Assembly: GCA_022605955.1 (NCBI GenBank)
Contig: JAKCOZ010000102.1
Coordinates: forward strand, 310,001 to 374,000
Direction of reading: 5' to 3'
DNA length: 64,000 bases
Origin: Rallus limicola
Lineage: Eukaryota > Chordata > Aves > Gruiformes > Rallidae
This document shows positions 33,217 to 47,800 of the stretch, in pieces. How positions within the stretch are numbered: the stretch's first letter is position 1; every line of letters begins with the position of its first letter. The notes below the pieces were generated by a model, which saw nothing but the letters and a program-made list of their open reading frames with translations, was not told the origin of the DNA and did not search any database. Made by a program: the position numbers and the translations under genes.

Positions 33217-36200
33217 GCTAAGGACTTTGCTCTTCCAGAGAACCCTCCTAATGCTACTTCCCTAGGCATTGGTCTCTGCCATAGCAGCCTTCCATTGAAA
33301 AAACAGCCCAAATGTCTGGGACTAGGTTTCAAAGGCAGCAAGTCAAGACTGAAAGAAATACCTGGCCTGATACCGCCCATGGCAGCCCACAAGCAGCACC
33401 TGTCACTCTGGTGCTAAGGACTTTGCTCTTTTGGGGAACACTCCTAATGCTACTTCCCTAGGCATTGCTCTTCACCAGAGAAGACTTCCATTGAAAAAAC
33501 AGCCTGAACGTCTGGGACTAGCTCTCAAATGCAGGAAGTCAAGACTTAAAGAAATACCTGGCCTGATACCGCCCATGGCAGCCCACAAGCAGACCCTGTC
33601 ACCCTCGGGGTAAGGGCTTTCCTCATTTGGGGAACACTCCTAATGCTACTTCCCTAGGCATTAGTCACTGCTGGAGCAGCCTTCTATTGAAAAAAAAAGC
33701 CCGAAAGTCTGGGACTAGATACCAAAGGCAGCAAGTCAAGAATGAAAGACATACCTGGCCTGATACCGCCCATGGCAGCCCACAAACAGACTATGGCACT
33801 CAGGGGCTAAGGAATATCTTCTTCTGGGGAACCCTCCTAATGCTACTTCTGTAGGCATTGGTCTCTGCTTAAGTAGCCTTCCATTAAAAAACAGCCCTAA
33901 ATCCGTGACTAGCTCTCAAAGGCAGCAAATCAAGACTGAAAGAAATACCTGCCCTGATACTGCCCATGGCAGCCCAAAAACAGCCCCTGTAATCGTAGGG
34001 CTAAGGACTTTGCTCTTACAGAGAACCCTCCTAATGCTACTTCCCATGGCATTGGTCTTCGCCAGAGCAGCCTTCCATTGAAAAAACAGCCCGAACATCC
34101 GGGAATAGCTCTCAAACGCAGCAAGTCAAGACTGAAAGAAATACGTGACCTGATACCGCCCATGGCAGCCCAAAAGCAGCATTTGTGACCCTGGGTCTAA
34201 GGACTTTGCTCTTCCAGAGAACTTTCCTAATGCTACTTCAGTAGGCACTGGTCTCTGCTGAAGCAGCCTTCCATTGAAAAAACAGCCCGAAAGTCTGGGA
34301 CTAGCTCCCAAAGGCAGCAAGTCAAGACTTAAAGAAATACCTGGCCTGATAGAGCCCATGGCAGCCCACAAGCAGCTCCTGTAACCGTGAGCTAAGGACT
34401 TTACTCTTACAGAGAACCCTCCTAATGCTACTTCCCTAGGCATTGGTCTTAGCCAGAGAAGCCTTCCATTGATAAAACAGCCCGAACGTCTGGGACTAGC
34501 TCCCAAGGCAGCAAGTCAAGACTGAAAGAAATACCTGGCCTGATACCGCCCATGGCAGCCCACAAGCAGCATCTGTCACTCTGGGGCTACGGACTTTGCT
34601 CTTTCGGGGAACACTTCTAATGCTACTTCTCTAGGCATTGGTCTCAGCCGGAGCAGTCTTCCATACACAAAACAGACCAAACGTCCGGGACTAGCTCTCA
34701 AAGGCAGCAAATCAAGACTGAAAGAAATACCTGGCCTGATACCGCCCATGGCAGCCCACAAGCAGCATCTGTCACTCTGGGGCTACGGACTTTGCTCTTC
34801 CAGAGAACTTTCCTAATGCTACTTCCCTAGGCATTGGTCTCTGCCATAGAAGCCTTCCATTGAAAAAACAGCCCGAAAGTCTGGGACTATCTCTCAAAGG
34901 CAGCAAGTCAAGACTGAAAGAAATACCTGGCCTGATACCACCCATGTCATCCCACAAGCAGACCCTGCCACCCTGAGGCTAAGCATTTTCTTCTTCTGGG
35001 AAAAACTCTTAATGCTACTTCCCTAGGCATTGGTCTTCGCCGGAGAAAACTTCCATTGAAAAAACAGCCCGAACGTCTGGGACTAGCTCTCAAAGGCAGC
35101 AAGTCAAGACTGAAAGAAATACCTGGCCTGATACCGCCCATGGCAGCCCACAAGCAGACCCTGTAACCCTGGGGGTAAGGACTTTGCTCTTCCAGAGAAC
35201 CCTCCTAATGCTACTTTCCTAGGCATTGGTCTCAGCCGGCGCAGTCTTCCATTGACAAAACAGACCGAACGTCCGGGACTAGCTCTCAAAGTCAGCAAGT
35301 CAAGACTTAAAGAAATACCTGGCCTGATACCGCCCATGGCAGCCCACAAGCAGCATTTGTGACCCTGGGTCTAAGGACTTTGCTCTTCCAGAGAACCCTC
35401 CTAATGCTACTTCCCTAGGCATTGGTCTCTGCCATAGCAGCCTTCCATTGAAAAAACAGCCCAAATGTCTGGGACTAGCTCTCAAAGGCAGCAAGTCAAG
35501 ACTGAAAGAAATACGTGACCTGATACCGCCCATGGCAGCCCACAAGCAGCATCTGTCACTCTGGTGCTAAGGACTTTGCTCTTTTGGGGAACACTCCTAA
35601 TGCTACTTCCCTAGGCATTGCTCTTCGCCAGAGAAGACTTCCATTGAAAAAACAGCCCGAAAGTCTGGGACTACCTCTCAAAGGCAGCAAGTCAAGACTG
35701 AAAGAAATACGTGACCTGATACAGCCCATGGCAGCCCACAAGCAGCATTTGTGACCCTGGGTCTAAGGACTTTACTCTTCCAGAGAAGTTTCCTAACGCT
35801 ACTTCCCTAGGCATTGGTCTCTGCCAGAGCAGCCTTCCATTGAAAAAACAGACCGAAAGTCTGGCACTAGCTCTCAAAGGTACCAAGTCAAGACTGAAAG
35901 AAATACCTGGATTGATATTGCCCATGGCAGCGCACAAGCAGACCCTGTCACCCTGGGGCTAAGGACTTTTCTCTTCCAGAGAACCCTCCTAATGCTACTT
36001 CCCTAGGCATTGGTCTTCACCATAGCAGCCTTCCATTTAAAAACAGCCCGAACATCCGGGACTAGCTCTCAAAGGCAGCAAGTCAAGACTGAAAGAAATA
36101 CCTGGCCTGATACCGCCCATGGCAGCCCACGAGCAACCATTGTAACGGTGAGCAAAGGACTTTGCTCTTACAGAGAACCCTCCTAATGCTACTTCCCTAG

Positions 36201-39200
36201 GCATTGGTCTCTGATGAAGCAGCCTTCCATTGAAAAAACAGCCCAAAGATCCGGGACTAGCTCTCAAAGGCAGCAAGTCAAGACTGAGAGAAATACCTGG
36301 CCTGATACCGCCCATGGCAGCCCACAAGCAGCATCTGTCACTCTGGGGCTAAGGACTTTGCTCTTTTGGGGAACACTTCTAATGCTACTTCTCTAGGCAT
36401 TGGTCTCAGCCGGAGCAGTCTTCCATACACAAAACAGACCAAACGTCCGGGACTAGCTCTCAAAGGCAGCAAGTCAAGACTGAAAGAAATACCTGGCCTG
36501 ATACCGCCCATGGCAGCCCACAAGCAGCTCCTGTAACCGTGAGCTAAGGACTTTGCTCTTCCAGAGAACCCTCCTAATGCTACTTCCCTAGGCATTGGTC
36601 TCTGCCATAGCAGCCTTCCATTGAAAAAACAGCCCAAATGTCTGGGACTAGGTCTCAAAGTCAGCAAGTCAAGACTGAAAGAAATACGTGACCTGATACC
36701 GCCCATGGCAGCCCACAAGCAGCATCTGTCACTCTGGTGCTAAGGACTTTGCTCTTTTGGGGAACACTCCTAATGCTACTTCCCTAGGCATTGCTCTTCG
36801 CTAGAGAAGAATTCCATTGAAAAAACAGCCCGAACGTCTGGGACTAGCTCCCAAAGGCAGCAAGTCAAGACTTAAAAAAATACCTGGCCTGATAGAGCCC
36901 ATGGCAGCCCACAAGCAGCTCCTGTAACCGTGAGCTAAGGACTTTACTCTTACAGAGAACCCTCCTAATGCTACTTCCCTAGGCATTGGTCTTAGCCAGA
37001 GAAGCCTTCCATTGATAAAACAGCCCGAACGTCTGGGACTAGCTCCCAAGGCAGCAAGTCAAGACTGAAAGAAATACCTGGCCTGATACCGCCCATGGCA
37101 GCCCACAAGCAGCATCTGTCACTCTGGGGCTAAGGACTTTGCTCTTTTGGGGAACACTTCTAATGCTACTTCTCTAGGCATTGGTCTCAGCCGGAGCAGT
37201 CTTCCATACACAATACAGACCAAACGTCCGGGACTAGCTCTCAAAGGCAGCAAGTCAAGACTGAAAGAAATACCTGGCCTGGTACCGCCCATGGCAGCCC
37301 ACAAGCAGCACCTGTAACCGTGAGCTAAGGGCTTTGCTCTTCCAGAGAACTTTCCTAATGCTACTTCCCTAGGCATTGGTCTCTGCCATAGCAGCCTTCC
37401 ATTGAAAAAACTGCCCAAATGTCTGGGACTAGGTTTCAAAGGCAGCAAGTCAAGACTGAAAGAAATACCTGGCCTGATAATGCCCATGACATCCCACAAG
37501 CATACACTGTCAACCTGGGGCTAAGGACTTTGCTGATCCAGAGAACCCTCCTAATGCTACTTCCCTAGGCCTTGGTCTCTACGGAAGCATCCTTCCATTG
37601 AAAAAACAGCCCGAACGTCCGGGACTAGCTTTCAAATGCAGCAAGTCAAGACTTAAAGAAATACCTGGCCTGATACCGCCCATGTCATCCCACTAGCAGA
37701 CCCTGTCACCCTGGGGGTAAGGACTTTCCTCTTTTGGGGAACACTCCTAATGCTACTTCCCTAGGCATTGCTCTTCGCCAGAGAAGACTTCCATTGAAAA
37801 AACAGCCTGAAAGTCTGGGACTAGATACCAAAGGCAGCAAGTCAAGAATGAAAGACATACCTGGCCTGATACCGCCCATGGCAGCCCACTAACAGACTAT
37901 GGCACTCAGGGGCTAAGGAATATCTTCTTCTGGGGAACCCTCCTAATGCTACTTCTGTAGGCATTGGTCTCTGCTTAAGCAGCCTTCCATTAAAAAACAG
38001 CCCTAAAGTCCGTGACTAGCTCTCAAAGGCAGTAAGTCAAGACTGAGAGAAATACCTGGCCTGATGCCGCCCATGGCAGCCCACAAGCAGCATCTGTCAT
38101 TCTGGTGCTAAGGACTTTGCTCTTTTGGGGAACACTCCTAATGCTACTTCCCTAGGCATTGCTCTTCGCCAGAGAAGACTTCCATTGAAAAAACAGCCCG
38201 AAAGTCTGGGACTAGCTCTCAAAGGCAGCAAGTCAAGACTGAAAGAAATACCTGGCCTGATACCGCCCATGGCAGCCCACGAGCAACCATTGTAACGGTG
38301 AGCTAAGGATTTGCTCTTACAGAGAACCCTCCTAATGCTACTTCCCTAGGCATTGGTCTCTGCCAGAGAAGACTTCCATTGAAAAAACAGCCTGAACGTC
38401 TGGGACTAGCTCTCAAAGGCAGCAAGTCAAGACTGAAAGAAACACGTGACCTGATACCGCCCATGGCAGCCCACAAGCAGCATTTGTGACCCTGGGTCTA
38501 AGGACTTTGCCTTACAGAGAACCCTCCTAATGCTAATTCCCTAGGCATTGGTCTTCGCCATAGCAGCCTTCCATTGAAAAAACAGCCCGAACGTCCGGGA
38601 CTAGCTCTCAAAGGCAGCAAGTCAAGACTGAAAGAAATACCTGGCCTGGTACCGCCCATGGCAGCCCACAAGCAGACCCTGTCACCCTGGGGCTAAGGAC
38701 TTTGCTCATTTGGGGAATAGTCCTAATACTACTTCCCTAGGTATTGGTGTATGATGGAGCAGCGTTCCATTGAAAAAACAGCCTGAACGCCTGGGACCAG
38801 CTCTCAAAGGCAGCAAGTCAAGACTGAAAGAAATACCTGGCCTGATACGGCCCATGGCAGCCCACAAGCAGCACCTGTAACCTTGGGGCTAAGGACTTTG
38901 CTCATTTGGGGAATTGTCCTAATGCTACTTCCCTAGGCATTGGACTCTGCCATAGAAGCCTTCCATTGAAAAAACAGCCCGAAAGTCTGGGACTATCTCT
39001 CAAAGGCAGCAAATCAAGACTGAAAGAAATACCTGGCCTGATACCGCCCATGGCAGCCCACAAGCAACATCTGCCACTCTGGGGCTAAGGTCTTTGCTCT
39101 TTTGGGGAACATTCCTAATGCTACTTCCCTAGGCTTTGGTCTTCGCCGGAGAAGACTTCCATTGAAAAATCAGCCCGAACGTCTGGGACTAGCTCTCAAA

Positions 39201-40435
39201 GGCAGCAAGTCAAGACAGAAAGAAATACCTGGCCTGATAATGCCCATGGCATCCCACAAGCATACACTGTCAACCTGGGGCTAAGGACTTTGCTCATCCA
39301 GAGAACCCTCCTAATGCTACTTCCCTAGGCCTTGGTCTCTACGGAAGCATCCTTCTATTGAAAAAACAGCCCGAACGTCTGGGACTAGCTCTCAAATGCA
39401 GCAAGTCAAGACTTAAAGAAATACCTGGCCTGATACCGCCCATGTCATCCCACAAGCAGACCCTGTCACCCTGGGGGTAAGGACTTTCCTCTTTTGGGGA
39501 ACACTCCTAATGCTACTTCCCTAGGCATTGCTCTTCGCCAGAGAAGACTTCCATTGAAAAAACAGCCCGAACGTCTGGGACTAGCTCTCAAAGGCAGCAA
39601 GTCAAGACTGAAAGAAATACGTGACCTGATACCACCCATGGCAGCCCACAAGCAGCTCCTGTAACCCTGAGCTAAGGACTTTACTCTTCCAGAGAACTTT
39701 CCTAATGCTACTTCCCTAGGCATTGGTCTAGGCTGGAGAAGACTTCCATTGAAAAAACAGACCGAAAGTCTGGGACTAGCTCTCAAAGGTACCAAGTCAA
39801 GACTGAAAGAAATACCTGGATTGATATTGCCCATGGCATCCCACAAGCAGACCCTGTCACCCTGGGGGTAAGGACTTTTCTCTTCCAGAGAACCCTCCTA
39901 ATGCAACTTCCCTAGGCATTGGTCTAGGCCGGAGAAGCCTTCCATTGAAAAAACAGCCTGAACGCCTGTGACTAGCTCCCAAAGGCAGCAAGTCAAGACT
40001 GAAAGAAATACCTGGCCTGATGCCGCCCATGGCAGCCCACAAGCAACCCTTGTAACGGTGAGCTAAGGACTTTGCTCTTACAGAGAACCCTCCTAATGCT
40101 ACTTCCCTAGGCATTGGTCTCTGCCATAGCAGCCTTCCATTGAAAAAACAGCCCGAACATCCGGGACTAGCTCTCAAAGGCAGCAAGTCAAGACTGAAAG
40201 AAATACCTGGCCTGATACCGCCCATGGCAGCCCACGAGCAACCATTGTAACGGTGAGCAAAGGACTTTGCTCTTACAGAGAACCCTCCTAATGCTACTTC
40301 CCTAGGCATTGGTCTCTGCTGAAGCAGCCTTCCATTGAAAAAACAGCCCGAACATCCGGGACTAGCTCTCAAAGGCAGCAAGTCAAGACTGAAAGAAATA
40401 CCTGGCCTGATACTGCCCATGGCAGCCCACAAGCA
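33217..40435 (+). repeat. Higher-order block H2, copy A (37 monomers)
   Basis: This block matches 41820-50015 at offset +8603, shifting to +8799 and then +9580 as whole monomers are gained in copy B. Rare shared variants such as GGGGCTACGGACTTTG with CTTTCGGGG (34585-34605 and 43190-43210) support common descent. One stretch (about 34760-34830) differs in a patch, which fits local conversion. Confidence 0.88.
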
Positions 40436-41819
40436 GACCCTGCCACCCTGAGGCTAAGCATTTTCTTCTTCTGGGAAAAACTCTTAATGCTACTTCCCTA
40501 GGCATTGGTCTTCGCCAGAGAAGACTTCCATTGTAAAAGCAGCCCTAACGTCTGGGACTAGCTCTCAAAGGCAGCAAGTCAAGACTGAAAGAAATACCTG
40601 GCCTGATACCACCCATGTCATCCCACAAGCAGACCCTGTAACCCTGGGGGTAAGGACTTTGCTCTTCCAGAGAACCCTCCTAATGCTACTTCCCTAGGCA
40701 TTGGTCTCTGCCATAGCAGCCTTCCATTGAAAAAACAGCCCAAATGTCTGGGACTAGGTCTCAAAGTCAGTAAGTCAAGACTGAAAGAAATACGTGACCT
40801 GATACCGCCCATGGCAGCCGACAAGCAACCCTTGTAACGGTGAGCTAAGGACTTTGCTCTTACAGAGAACCCTCCTAATGCTACTTCCTTAGGCATTGGT
40901 CTTCGCCATAGCAGCCTTCCATTGAAAAAACAGCCCGAACGTCCGGGACTAGCTCCCAAAGGCAGCAAGTCAAGACTTAAAGAAATACCTGGCCTGATAC
41001 CGCCCATGGCAGCCCACAAGCAGCATTTGTGACCCTGAGTCTAAGGACTTTGCTCTTCCAGAGAACTTTCCTAATGCTACTTCAGTAGGCACTGGTCTCT
41101 GCTGAAGCAGCCTTCCATTGAAAAAACAGCCCGAAAGTCTGGGACTAGCTCCCAAAGGCAGCAAGTCAAGACTTAAAAAAATACCTGGCCTGATACAGCC
41201 CATGGCAGCCCACAAGCAGCTCCTGTAACCGTGAGCTAAGGACTTTACTCTTACAGAGAACCCTCCTAATGCTACTTCCCTAGGCATTGGTCTTAGCCAG
41301 AGAAGCCTTCCATTGATAAAACAGCCCGAACGTCTGGGACTAGCTCCCAAGGCAGCAAGTCAAGACTGAAAGAAATACCTGGCCTGATACCGCCCATGGC
41401 AGCCCACAAGCAGCATCTGTCACTCTGGTGCTAAGGACTTTGCTCTTTTGGGGAACACTCCTAATGCTACTTCCCTAGGCATTGCTCTTCGCCAGAGAAA
41501 ACTTCCATTGAAAAAACAGCCCGAAAGTCTGGGACTAGCTCTCAAAGGCAGCAAGTCAAGACTGAAAGAAATACGTGACCTGATACCGCCCATGGCAGCC
41601 GACAAGCAACCCTTGTAACGGTAAGCTAAGGACTTTGCTCTTACAGAGAACCCTCCTAATGCTACTTCCTTAGGCATTGGTCTTCGCCATAGCAGCCTTC
41701 CATTGAAAAAACAGCCCGAACGTCCGGGACTAGCTCTCAAAGGCAGCAAGTCAAGACTGAAAGAAATACCTGGCCTGATACCGCCCATGGCAGCCCACAA
41801 TCACCCACTCTAATGGTGA
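40436..41819 (+). repeat. S2 section between the H2 copies
   Basis: About seven monomers here are not part of the A/B correspondence. They resemble 31430-32070 and nearby sections instead. They include the AAGCATTTTCTTCTTCTGGG monomer and monomers with GCCGACAAGCAACCC. Confidence 0.75.
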
Positions 41820-44800
41820 GCTAAGGACTTTGCTCTTCCAGAGAACCCTCCTAATGCTACTTCCCTAGGCATTGGTCTCTGCCATAGCAGCCTTCCATTG
41901 AAAAAACAGCCCAAATGTCTGGGACTAGGTTTCAAAGGCAGCAAGTCAAGACTGAAAGAAATACCTGGCCTGATACCGCCCATGGCAGCCCACAAGCAGC
42001 ATCTGTCACTCTGGTGCTAAGGACTTTGCTCTTTTGGGGAACACTCCTAATGCTACTTCCCTAGGCATTGCTCTTCACCAGAGAAGACTTCCATTGAAAA
42101 AACAGCCTGAACGTCTGGGACTAGCTCTCAAATGCAGGAAGTCAAGACTTAAAGAAATACCTGGCCTGATACCGCCCATGGCAGCCCACAAGCAGACCCT
42201 GTCACCCTCGGGGTAAGGGCTTTCCTCATTTGGGGAACACTCCTAATGCTACTTCCCTAGGCATTAGTCACTGCTGGAGCAGCCTTCTATTGAAAAAAAA
42301 AGCCCGAAAGTCTGGGACTAGATACCAAAGGCAGCAAGTCAAGAATGAAAGACATACCTGGCCTGATACCGCCCATGGCAGCCCACAAACAGACTATGGC
42401 ACTCAGGGGCTAAGGAATATCTTCTTCTGGGGAACCCTCCTAATGCTACTTCTGTAGGCATTGGTCTCTGCTTAAGTAGCCTTCCATTAAAAAACAGCCC
42501 TAAATCCGTGACTAGCTCTCAAAGGCAGCAAATCAAGACTGAAAGAAATACCTGCCCTGATACTGCCCATGGCAGCCCAAAAACAGCCCCTGTAATCGTA
42601 GGGCTAAGGACTTTGCTCTTACAGAGAACCCTCCTAATGCTACTTCCCATGGCATTGGTCTTCGCCAGAGCAGCCTTCCATTGAAAAAACAGCCCGAACA
42701 TCCGGGAATAGCTCTCAAAGGCAGCAAGTCAAGACTGAAAGAAATACGTGACCTGATACCGCCCATGGCAGCCCAAAAGCAGCATTTGTGACCCTGGGTC
42801 TAAGGACTTTGCTCTTCCAGAGAACTTTCCTAATGCTACTTCAGTAGGCACTGGTCTCTGCTGAAGCAGCCTTCCATTGAAAAAACAGCCCGAAAGTCTG
42901 GGACTAGCTCCCAAAGGCAGCAAGTCAAGACTTAAAAAAATACATGGCCTGATAGAGCCCATGGCAGCCCACAAGCAGCTCCTGTAACCGTGAGCTAAGG
43001 ACTTTACTCTTACAGAGAACCCTCCTAATGCTACTTCCCTAGGCATTGGTCTTAGCCAGAGAAGCCTTCCATTGATAAAACAGCCCGAACGTCTGGGACT
43101 AGCTCCCAAGGCAGCAAGTCAAGACTGAAAGAAATACCTGGCCTGATACCGCCCATGGCAGCCCACAAGCAGCATCTGTCACTCTGGGGCTACGGACTTT
43201 GCTCTTTCGGGGAACACTTCTAATGCTACTTCTCTAGGCATTGGTCTCAGCCGGAGCAGTCTTCCATACACAAAACAGACCAAACGTCCGGGACTAGCTC
43301 TCAAAGGCAGCAAGTCAAGACTGAAAGAAATACCTGGCCTGATACCGCCCATGGCAGCCCACAAGCAGCACCTGTAACCGTGAGCTAAGGACTTTGCTCT
43401 TCCAGAGAAATTTCCTAATGCTACTTCCCTAGGCATTGGTCTCTGCCATAGAAGCCTTCCATTGAAAAAACAGCCCGAAAGTCTGGGACTATCTCTCAAA
43501 GGCAGCAAGTCAAGACTGAAAGAAATACCTGGCCTGATACCACCCATGTCATCCCACAAGCAGACCCTGCCACCCTGAGGCTAAGCATTTTCTTCTTCTG
43601 GGAAAAACTCTTAATGCTACTTCCCTAGGCATTGGTCTTCGCCGGAGAAGACTTCCATTGAAAAAACAGCCCGAACGTCTGGGACTAGCTCTCAAAGGCA
43701 GCAAGTCAAGACTGAAAGAAATACCTGGCCTGATACCACCCATGTCATCCCACAAGCAGACCCTGTAACCCTGGGGGTAAGGACTTTGCTCTTCCAGAGA
43801 ACCCTCCTAATGCTACTTTCCTAGGCATTGGTCTCAGCCGGCGCAGTCTTCCATTGACAAAACAGACCGAACGTCCGGGACTAGCTCTCAAAGTCAGCAA
43901 GTCAAGACTTAAAGAAATACCTGGCCTGATACCGCCCATGGCAGCCCACAAGCAGCATTTGTGACCCTGGGTCTAAGGACTTTGCTCTTCCAGAGAACCC
44001 TCCTAATGCTACTTCCCTAGGCATTGGTCTCTGCCATAGCAGCCTTCCATTGAAAAAACAGCCCAAATGTCTGGGACTAGCTCTCAAAGTCAGCAAGTCA
44101 AGACTGAAAGAAATACCTGACCTGATACCGCCCATGGCAGCCCACAAGCAGCATCTGTCACTCTGGTGCTAAGGACTTTGCTCTTTTGGGGAACACTCCT
44201 AATGCTACTTCCCTAGGCATTGCTCTTCGCCAGAGAAGACTTCCATTGAAAAAACAGCCCGAAAGTCTGGGACTACCTCTCAAAGGCAGCAAGTCAAGAC
44301 TGAAAGAAATACGTGACCTGATACCGCCCATGGCAGCCCACAAGCAGCATTTGTGACCCTGGGTCTAAGGACTTTACTCTTCCAGAGAAGTTTCCTAACG
44401 CTACTTCACGAGGAATTGGTCTTCGCCAGAGCAGCCTTCCATTGAAAAAACAGACCGAAAGTCTGGGACTAGCTCTCAAAGGTACCAAGTCAAGACTGAA
44501 AGAAATATCTGGATTGATATTGCCCATGGCAGCCCACAAGCAGACCCTGTCACCCTGGGGCTAAGGACTTTTCTCTTCCAGAGAACCCTCCTAATGCTAC
44601 TTCCCTAGGCATTGGTCTTCACCATAGCAGCCTTCCATTTAAAAACAGCCCGAACATCCGGGACTAGCTCTCAAAGGCAGCAAGTCAAGACTGAAAGAAA
44701 TACCTGGCCTGATACCGCCCATGGCAGCCCACGAGCAACCATTGTAACGGTGAGCAAAGGACTTTGCTCTTACAGAGAACCCTCCTAATGCTACTTCCCT

Positions 44801-47800
44801 AGGCATTGGTCTCTGATGAAGCAGCCTTCCATTGAAAAAACAGCCCAAAGATCCGGGACTAGCTCTCAAAGGCAGCAAGTCAAGACTGAGAGAAATACCT
44901 GGCCTGATACCGCCCATGGCAGCCCACAAGCAGCATCTGTCACTCTGGGGCTAAGGACTTTGCTCTTTTGGGGAACATTTCTAATGCTACTTCTCTAGGC
45001 ATTGGTCTCAGCCGGAGCAGTCTTCCATACACAAAACAGACCAAACGTCCGGGACTAGCTCTCAAAGGCAGCAAGTCAAGACTGAAAGAAATACCTGGCC
45101 TGATACCGCCCATGGCAGCCCACAAGCAGCTCCTGTAACCGTGAGCTAAGGACTTTACTCTTCCAGAGAACTTTCCTAATGCTACTTCCATAGGCATTGG
45201 TCTAGGCTGCTAAAGACTTCCATTGAAAAAACAGCCCGAACGTCTGGGACTAGCTCTCAAAGGCAGCAAGTCAAGACTGAAAGAAATACCTGGCCTGATA
45301 CCACCCATGTCATCCCACAAGCAGACCCTGTCACCCTGGGGCTAAGGACTTTGCTCTTCCAGAGAACCCTCCTAATGCTACTTCCCTAGGCATTGGTCTC
45401 TGCCATAGCAGCCTTCCATTGAAAAAACAGCCCAAATGTCTGGGACTAGGTCTCAAAGTCAGCAAGTCAAGACTGAAAGAAATACGTGACCTGATACCGC
45501 CCATGGCAGCCCACAAGCAGCATCTGTCACTCTGGTGCTAAGGACTTTGCTCTTTTGGGGAACACTCCTAATGCTACTTCCCTAGGCATTGCTCTTCGCT
45601 AGAGAAGACTTCCATTGAAAAAACAGCCCGAACGTCTGGGACTAGCTCCCAAAGGCAGCAAGTCAAGACTTAAAAAAATACCTGGCCTGATAGAGCCCAT
45701 GGCAGCCCACAAGCAGCTCCTGTAACCGTGAGCTAAGGACTTTACTCTTACAGAGAACCCTCCTAATGCTACTTCCCTAGGCATTGGTCTTAGCCAGAGA
45801 AGCGTTCCATTGATAAAACAGCCCGAACGTCTGGGACTAGCTCCCAAGGCAGCAAGTCAAGACTGAAAGAAATACCTGGCCTGATACCGCCCATGGCAGC
45901 CCACAAGCAGCATCTGTCACTCTGGGGCTAAGGACTTTGCTCTTTTGGGGAACACTTCTAATGCTACTTCTCTAGGCATTGGTCTCAGCCGGAGCAGTCT
46001 TCCATACACAATACAGACCAAACGTCCGGGACTAGCTCTCAAAGGCAGCAAGTCAAGACTGAAAGAAATACCTGGCCTGATACCGCCCATGGCAGCCCAC
46101 AAGCAGCACATGTAACCGTGAGCTAAGGACTTTGCTCTTCCAGAGAACTTTCCTAATGCTACTTCCATAGGCATTGGTCTCTGCCATAGCAGCCTTCCAT
46201 TGAAAAAACAGCCCAAATGTCTGGGACTAGGTTTCAAAGGCAGCAAGTCAAGACTGAAAGAAATACCTGGCCAGATAATGCCCATGACATCCCACAAGCA
46301 TACACTGTCAACCTGGGGCTAAGGACTTTGCTGATCCAGAGAACCCTCCTAATGCTACTTCCCTAGGCCTTGGTCTCTACGGAAGCATCCTTCCATTGAA
46401 AAAACAGCCCGAACGTCCGGGACTAGCTTTCAAATGCAGCAAGTCAAGACTTAAAGAAATACCTGGCCTGATACCGCCCATGTCATCCCACTAGCAGACC
46501 CTGTCACCCTGGGGGTAAGGACTTTCCTCTTTTGGGGAACACTCCTAATGCTACTTCCCTAGGCATTGCTCTTCGCCAGAGAAGACTTCCATTGAAAAAA
46601 CAGCCTGAAAGTCTGGGACTAGATACCAAAGGCAGCAAGTCAAGAATGAAAGACATACCTGGCCTGATACCGCCCATGGCAGCCCACTAACAGACTATGG
46701 CACTCAGGGGCTAAGGAATATCTTCTTCTGGGGAACCCTCCTAATGCTACTTCTGTAGGCATTGGTCTCTGCTGAAGCAGCCTTCCATTAAAAAACAGCC
46801 CTAAAGTCCGTGACTAGCTCTCAAAGGCAGTAAGTCAAGACTGAGAGAAATACCTGGCCTGATGCCGCCCATGGCAGCCCACAAGCAGCATCTGTCACTC
46901 TGGTGCTAAGGACTTTGCTCTTTTGGGGAACACTCCTAATGCTACTTCCCTAGGCATTGCTCTTCGCCAGAGAAGACTTCCATTGAAAAAACAGCCCGAA
47001 AGTCTGGGACTAGGTTTCAAAGGCAGCAAGTCAAGACTGAAAGAAATACCTGGCCTGATACCGCCGATGGCAGCCCACGAGCAACCATTGTAACGGTGAG
47101 CTAAGGATTTGCTCTTACAGAGAACCCTCCTAATGCTACTTCCCTAGGCATTGGTCTCTGCCAGAGCAGCCTTCCATTGAAAAAACAGCCCAAATGTCTG
47201 GGACTAGGTTTCAAAGGCAGCAAGTCAAGACTGAAAGAAATACCTGGCCTGATACCGCCCATGGCAGCCCACAAGCAGCATCTGTCACTCTGGTGCTAAG
47301 GACTTTGCTCTTTTGGGGAACACTCCTAATGCTACTTCCCTAGGCATTGCTATTCACCAGAGAAGACTTCCATTGAAAAAACAGCCTGAATGTCTGGGAC
47401 TAGCTCTCAAAGGCAGCAAATCAAGACTGAAAGAAATACCTGGCCTGATACCGCCCATGGCAGCCCACAAGCAGACCCTGTCACCCTGGGGCTAAGGACT
47501 TTGCTCATTTGGGGAATAGTCCTAATACTACTTCCCTAGGTATTGGTGTATGATGGAGCAGCGTTCCATTGAAAAAACAGCCTGAACGCCTGGGACCAGC
47601 TCTCAAAGGCAGCAAGTCAAGACTGAAAGAAATACCTGGCCTGATACGGCCCATGGCAGCCCACAAGCAGCACCTGTAACCTTGGGGCTAAGGACTTTGC
47701 TCATTTGGGGAATAGTCCTAATGCTACTTCCCTAGGCATTGGACTCTGCCATAGAAGCCTTCCATTGAAAAAACAGCCCGAAAGTCTGGGACTATCTCTC